Shown here: positions 59,191 through 64,000 of the stretch, in pieces
Numbering within the stretch: position 1 is the first letter of the stretch
How the letters are laid out: each line of letters begins with the position of its first letter
NCBI GenBank assembly: GCA_028023455.1
Contig: JAQFVV010006203.1
Span: 14,362,348-14,426,347, forward strand
Origin: Epiperipatus broadwayi
Taxonomy: Eukaryota; Onychophora; Udeonychophora; Euonychophora; Peripatidae
Reading direction: 5' to 3'
DNA length: 64,000 nucleotides
The notes under the pieces: generated by a model
What the model was told of the DNA's origin: nothing
What the model saw: only the letters and a program-made list of their open reading frames with translations
The model's database searches: none
Position numbers and translations under genes: made by a program

Positions 59191-61883
59191 CTAAAAAAAA
59201 TAAATAAAACAAATAATAAATTAATATAATAAACGTAAATTTAAATAAGGGCCTATAAAAATAGGTCACCCAAAAATTATACTTTTATGTTTAATTTTTT
59301 TTTTTTACAATTAGCGCATTGACATTCATTTGTTAACCAGTCTGCATAAATACTATATGCAAATATATGAAGATATATTTATAATTCATCTACATATACA
59401 TTTTCTTGTTATTAATATTAGTATTATACCAATGATTTTGATTGGATCCAATCAATCATTTAGTCAAAGCACTAATTTTTATATTTTTTAACCATGAAAA
59501 TCATTTTAGCATGTATGACTTATATGTTCAGACAGTCTTACTTAGGGACCCCTGTCTATGTTAGAAGTGAAAGAGTTCTAGAAAATGTGTCTAAAATTGG
59601 CATCTCACAGTCTGGCTAAGATTTTTGCTTGGTGGATTACTCATTAAAACAACAGAAATACATTATCAATAGCAGTAGTAAAGCAGTAGTGATCTTAAAG
59701 AGAAGCATTATAAATTTAATGTTTTTATAAAGTCTGTGCTCATATACCCTATATTACATATATATAGCCACAGGTATATAACAAGCCTGTGTTTCAGTTA
59801 TCATGAAATGTGTAAATTTACCTTAAGGCAAAATCTTCAATATCTAAAAAGAGACATCACTGGTAAGTTAAGAAGCTAAAAAGATTTAAGATTGACATAA
59901 ATGCTCTAGTGAAACTTGTTTTCTAGAAAAAAAGAAATTTAATAAATAGATCGAGGGCTACAAGCACAACATGATTTGGCAGTAAAATAAAAAATAGGTT
60001 ATTTTAATGAAAATCAATGCTCTGAGTTCAAAAATGATGCTAATTTCTTCATTTCTTATCTAGTTGTGGCACAACTTTGTTTTTTAAAAATTTACAGTCA
60101 TAAGATGTAGTGCTGAGCGATGTTTTCACACATTTCTAATACAATTACATAACTTTAGTTGTGATTGTTTGTGTCATGTCATTATTTAGCGTGTATTATA
60201 GTCATAATAATGGTTATAGTGTAGTTAAATTTTGTCTGTTACACTTATAACAAACTCCCTTCAGATATGCAATAAGAACAGCTTGATGGAATTTTGGAAG
60301 TAAATAACAAACCAGACGCTTCTCTCAAATCACTAGTATAAATAGAAGGGTTTCAAACCCCAACCTCATCTTATTCAATTGAAAATGTTGGGCTAGCATT
60401 TCTTTTTAAGATTACCTATTAATTTTACTTAAGATATGAACCAATAAATTCACATTCTATGTGTCTTTTACATTTATCTGTATCTGTGCATGTGTTATTG
60501 TGAATATAAAAACTGTATTTTAATTTTTATTCATGAAATTTTTATTATAAAGTATTTTAAAATACGCTATGTCTACAAAGTCCTAAGAAGTTCTTCCACA
60601 TTTGTGGAAGTTATGTGTTCGATTCCTAGATACATCAAAAAGACTCATTTGAGAAGAAACTATATTTTTCCTACTTCCAATTGAAAGTTGGAGATCAAGC
60701 TAAATAATTTTTCACACTTCACAATGCATATAGCATTTTGAAGCACATTCAAACATGCATTTCACTACAGACATGACAATTTTAATATTTTCTTGAATTT
60801 ATTCATGTTTTAATTTATTAAAAAACAGTTTCCATATATATATGTTTATGCTACAGGAAACATTTTTTTCTTAAATATTCTTGATTATATTCTTAATAAA
60901 ACTATGTATGGATAATCCTGTAATTTTATTTCAAGTAGAGCCACTAATTTAAATGTGTTACTGGCGCCATTGGTTTAAAACATGCATTTATCTCTTCAGT
61001 TTCACCAGTTTAATTAAATAAAACATAAGTAAAAGCAACATATAAACCATCTTACTGTTTACAAAGCAGCTTTTACTTTTGTTTATTTAGGCCAGAATAA
61101 GACTGCATATTGCATATTAACATTTTGCTTTAATACAATTAACTAGACATGATATGGCAAAACAAAATCCATTTCTGAATTCAGCACGATATAATTAGTA
61201 AAACCCCTATTTCAATTTTTATCACAGAAAAAATTTGTAGGCTAGTGTAATTAATTGCCTATTTCTTTATTTCTAATATTAATTTAAAATAGTAATACAA
61301 AATAGAATTTCAATGACTATATATATATATATGATTATGTTTTTTTCTTTCAACTAATCAACTTTGGGATTTACTTCAATGTCACCAAAAAATGCTTAAT
61401 GAAAAAAGTCTCGAGTCTAACAGAAAATTTTCAACAATTTAAAAAAAAATACATTCAATTCCATTCTGGATTTAAAACAGCACAGATTTTTATTTTTTAT
61501 ATTTGTGTGTTTGCATTGTAATACTGGAAGACAACATTCACTTTAAAATTTTTTTTCTCTCACTACCATTGACAGGTTACAGTTAGTAACTACTAATAAT
61601 TAATAAAATAGAAATACTAATAAAATAAACTCATATTAATATTCTCTCATGATGATGATTTTGACTATTACAAATAGATTTGAGAAATCACAATCCTGAG
61701 AGAATTTAATATAAGTTTGTTATTTTACTAGTATTTTAATGTTATATGATTGTACATTTTATAAAAACGATAGTATTTATAAAGAAAAGAATTATATTTA
61801 TCTCTATTCTAAGTTGTTGGGGTTTTTTTTTTTTTAATATATTAATACATATTTTTATTATATTTAAAAAATTATTATTTTAC
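59191..61883 (-). other. MYO19 intron between exons a and b
   Basis: A 2.7-kb intron. A tRNA-like fragment lies near 60615; an (AT)n run at 61318-61331. Otherwise AT-rich without supportable genes. Confidence 0.88.
60565..60720 (+). mobile_element. Possible SINE fragment with B box
   Basis: GTGTTCGATTCCTAG (60615-60629) fits a B box. A perfect 8-bp-stem hairpin CTTCCACATTTGTGGAAG (60593-60610) precedes it. The A-box region is degenerate. Confidence 0.35.
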
Positions 61884-62000
61884 CTTTCCAGCTCCACTTT
61901 CTCCACTGACAACAATTGATTGGTTTGGATTGCCATGTTCTTCAACCATACTTAAGAAGGCTTTAGATGCCACATTGAAGATATGAGGTGGTAAAGTTTG
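61884..62000 (-). CDS. MYO19: MYO19 exon with P-loop (exon a)
   Basis: The 117-bp exon (39 codons, phase 0 at both ends) runs from QTLPPHIF to SIVVSGESGAGK. GESGAGK is the myosin P-loop (Walker A) that holds the ATP phosphates. The residues before it, NQSIVVS, equal the human MYO19 segment as I recall it, whereas many other myosins have NQ(S/C)ILI(S/T). The acceptor is TTTATTTAACAG and the donor GTAAAATAA. The P-loop threonine is the first codon of the next exon at 59190. The preceding exon, which should carry the conserved NP(F/Y) segment about 40 residues upstream, was not seen between 62001 and 64000. Confidence 0.93.
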
Positions 62001-62331
62001 CTGTTAAATAAAAATACATTCTTTACATATCTGAATTGTAAAGCATTTTCTATTTTTTTTAAAATTTTTAATTCACATTAAAATTAAAGCTAATTTGAAG
62101 TTTTAGTCCCATTAGTGAATATTCATTTTAATAAGATTTAAAATTGTTTCTTTAAATAATCAATTATAAAAAAAACAGTCAAAAAAAGAGGCATTATTTA
62201 TCTAGTTACCATTTTCAGGATAGTGAAAGTTTTAACAGTTTTTTTAATCCTTTTTTTAATCTTTTTTCTAGATACTTGTTTACCAACTAAAACTGAATTG
62301 CCAGCATCTAAAAAGGATTCTAAGCTTGTTT

Positions 62332-62438
62332 GGTATTGGAAAAAAATTCCTAGTTTTATCTGGCCCGGATCTGAATCTCAGTCATGGTATCGTAAAAAAA
62401 TTCCTAGTTTTATCGGCCTGGATTTGAATCTCAATCAT
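62332..62438 (+). repeat. 54-bp imperfect tandem duplication with B-box-like core
   Basis: Units start GGTATTGGAAAAAAATTCCT (62332) and GGTATCGTAAAAAAATTCCT (62386). Each contains CGGATCTGAATCTC or TGGATTTGAATCTC, resembling a tRNA B box. A tandemly duplicated tRNA-SINE piece is likely. Confidence 0.75.
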
Positions 62439-62899
62439 TTGCATGGCAAAAGGAGGCACTGTCCATGTTTCACAACCATAAAATAGTACACTCCACATAT
62501 AGAAATTAATTAATTATTTTTCTTAATTTTCTCTTCAAAGGTCCACAAAATATTGTATTTCTCTTAATAAATGTCTTCTTTGCCAATCTTATAATATGAA
62601 AATAGACATGTGAAAATTATGAAAATTCCCTTTTAAATACGAATAAATCGCTTTACGCTTTACTGATGATCAAATAGTTTTGGCTCAGGGATCATAATTT
62701 GAGTTACATGGCTTGAAAATTAACAGTGAAATATAAGAAATAGCCTGTAAGTTAAACATAATAAAAACAAAATATATATATTTATTGAAAAAAACTCAAT
62801 GAAATATTGAGAAAATGTGAGAAAGATAAAAAACTAGACATAAAAAAACTACATAAAACAATATAAAACTTAAATACTGATTAATGCTATACTAATAAT

Positions 62900-63265
62900 G
62901 ATAAATAAAATAGAAAACCATATAACATTATAAAACTAGCCCAAAAAAAATAATTTACTAAAATTCTCTCACAATCAGTTTCATCTATTAACAAATAGAC
63001 ATTTTCAAGTAAAATTCAACTAAATACAAACAACATATATATAAAAAGCAAAATAGCCATTTCATAATTCAATTATTATAATTATAAATATGTGGGGTTA
63101 TTTTGTTTTCTATATTTATGCTGTTTGTATTTCGTTGAATTTCACTTGGAAAAGTCTACTTGTTAATAGATGAAACTATGGTTGTGAGAGAATTTTAGTA
63201 AAAAAAATATTTTTTTTTTTGGCTAGTTCTGTAATGTTATATGATTTCCTATTTTGTAAAACAAT
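62900..63265. mobile_element. Foldback element with about 150-bp arms
   Basis: CCATATAACATTATAAAACT, CTAAAATTCTCTCACAA, TTTCATCTATTAACAA and AATACAAACA on the left (about 62917-63033) have their complements in reverse order on the right (about 63110-63245). The loop is about 60 bp. No coding capacity. This is the longest simple hairpin in the window apart from the PLE palindrome. Confidence 0.85.
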
Positions 63266-63685
63266 ATATATATATATTGTACCATTTATTTATGTATATG
63301 GTACAAATTACTATTTAATATTGTTTATCATTTAAATAAAAAAAGAGAGAACCCGATCTTTAATTTTTTTTTTTGTAATATAATGTTGTTTTAAGAAAAC
63401 GTACAGTGAAAGTTTAATTTTTCTTTTTTTTAATATAAGTTAACTAAAATAAATTCAATGTTGGAAAGTGCATACTGAATAATTGATTCAAATAGTGAAA
63501 GAAAATTCCAAAGGTAAAAGATTGCTATCGGAAAGTCCGACTTCTGACAGTAATTAAAAATGGCAGAAATTTTTAACGAGAAAACAGACTTTGTAATTAA
63601 AAAAAGGAGAATAATGTAGAAGTTTATAAAATAGAACAAAAGGTAAAAAGGAATATGCGCAGAACTTCTAAAAAGAATCTGGGAA

Positions 63686-63694
63686 TATAAAAGG
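63686..63694 (+). promoter_or_regulatory. TATA-like box before a GC-richer end
   Basis: GGGAATATAAAAGGAGCCGA on the plus strand. GC-richer DNA follows to the window end. A promoter is possible but no transcript start or ORF supports it. Confidence 0.25.
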
Positions 63695-63833
63695 AGCCGA
63701 CAGATTTGAAAAGTGTCTTTTGTCTTGTTGTTCCAGAGAGTGTTGAGCAATTTGAAGTGCCTCGTATTTTTTTTTATACAAAAAAAAATATTAATAAAAT
63801 GTGTCCACTTAGATATGAACTGAAATTGCTCAC

Positions 63834-63909
63834 CATGAGTGAGTAGAACTCTATCGTTTGCCGACACTTTCTCTCGAGAAAAGTCACCTAGATCGTCATC
63901 TGGCTCTAC
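63834..63909 (-). other. Candidate small exon, unidentified
   Basis: On the minus strand an acceptor-like CAAATTTAG precedes 76 bp open for 25 codons plus G: VEPDDDLGDFSREKVSANDR, then VLLTH. It is followed by a good donor, ATG|GTGAGC. An in-frame TAG sits at the acceptor. It could be an upstream exon of MYO19, but it matches no segment I recall. The exon needed between it and 62000 is missing, and its phase does not fit exon a directly. Confidence 0.25.
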
Positions 63910-64000
63910 CTAAATTTGATCGGAGATTTGGAAGAAGTGAAACTAAAAAAAACAACTACTGCGGACTACCCACCGACTGAACTGGACGTCGGAGGATCAA

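Larger units (their letters stand above)
5805..62000 (-). other. MYO19: MYO19 gene, internal part (nine exons of the myosin motor domain)
   Basis: Nine minus-strand exons join in phase: 117, 53, 138, 60, 100, 94, 86, 76 and 187 bp, giving 911 bp or 303 codons plus two bases. The product follows human MYO19 as I recall it, from the segment before the P-loop (PHIFNV, then NQSIVVSGESGAGK) through [20 protein letters not shown] and QNNIFK to KPC...EC.TRRDCL. Known of the family: class XIX myosins are plus-end actin motors held on the mitochondrial outer membrane by a short C-terminal tail, and they act in mitochondrial movement and partitioning. Only the first half of the motor is here; switch II, the actin-binding loops, IQ motifs and tail lie before position 1. 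Introns run from 2.1 to 14.6 kb. Promoter and first exons were not identified. The assignment is strong because the match continues through all nine exons. Confidence 0.93.
62001..64000 (-). other. Region upstream of exon a: MYO19 intron, possibly more
   Basis: No exon for the N-terminal motor segment was found here. It holds a 54-bp tandem repeat, a foldback element and, from about 63680 on, a GC-richer part with a TATA-like box and a candidate small exon. Confidence 0.6.

Noticed and set aside
62001-63833. A missed MYO19 exon for the N-terminal NPF segment
   Set aside because: I read the minus strand for it and found only AT-rich DNA, a tandem repeat and a foldback.
63430-63867. 145-codon minus-strand frame
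   Set aside because: It starts at GTG, is Phe/Ile/Leu-rich as expected of AT-rich non-coding DNA, and has no myosin similarity. Only its first part may be a small exon.
1-64000. Cephalopod origin
   Set aside because: Intron size would fit, but I see none of the abundant cephalopod tRNA-SINE sequence I would expect in 64 kb. The phylum is left open.

Overview
The window is AT-rich animal DNA, probably from an invertebrate. It is almost entirely one gene on the minus strand: the middle of the motor domain of a class XIX unconventional myosin (MYO19). Nine coding exons lie between 62000 (upstream) and 5805 (downstream). All have GT-AG splice sites, and their phases join into one open frame of 303 codons plus two bases. 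The order runs from the P-loop exon (61884-62000), through switch I (55027-55164), to a class XIX-like cysteine-rich stretch (5805-5991). The N-terminal exons lie beyond 64000 or were not found. Switch II, the rest of the motor, the IQ motifs and the mitochondrial tail lie before position 1. No complete gene is present.

Everything else is intron, about 98.5% of the window, packed with degraded mobile DNA. From low to high coordinates: a Penelope-like element (PLE) tail with a GIY-YIG domain (about 619-1475); tRNA-derived SINEs; an RTE-like LINE remnant (about 8940-10530); a 2.6-kb palindrome made of two head-to-head copies of a second PLE family (14801-17420); a SINE with a 14-bp target duplication (22024-22130); a Ty3/Gypsy integrase remnant (about 23690-24060); a non-autonomous LTR element with two 2.2-kb LTRs around 722 bp of internal DNA (25446-30602); a cluster of foldback and MITE-like elements (32-39 kb), including a 993-bp TIR element (36225-37217); a run of four related hairpins (41301-41488); a truncated LTR element with a coiled-coil Gag-like ORF (43502 to about 45000); and further foldbacks at 54.4 and 62.9-63.3 kb.

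The phylum is not settled. Long AT-rich introns, PLEs, tRNA-SINEs and MYO19 fit many invertebrates. One weak patch near 48.4 kb recalls molluscan SINE tails. Ordinary bacterial features (operons, ribosome binding sites, CRISPR) are absent.

The most unusual items are: a hairpin that recurs inside the 2.2-kb-LTR element with a constant loop and compensatory stem changes; the PLE palindrome; the four-hairpin run; a small in-frame MYO19 exon that lengthens a surface loop; and a short, unexplained GC-richer open frame at 49009-49118.
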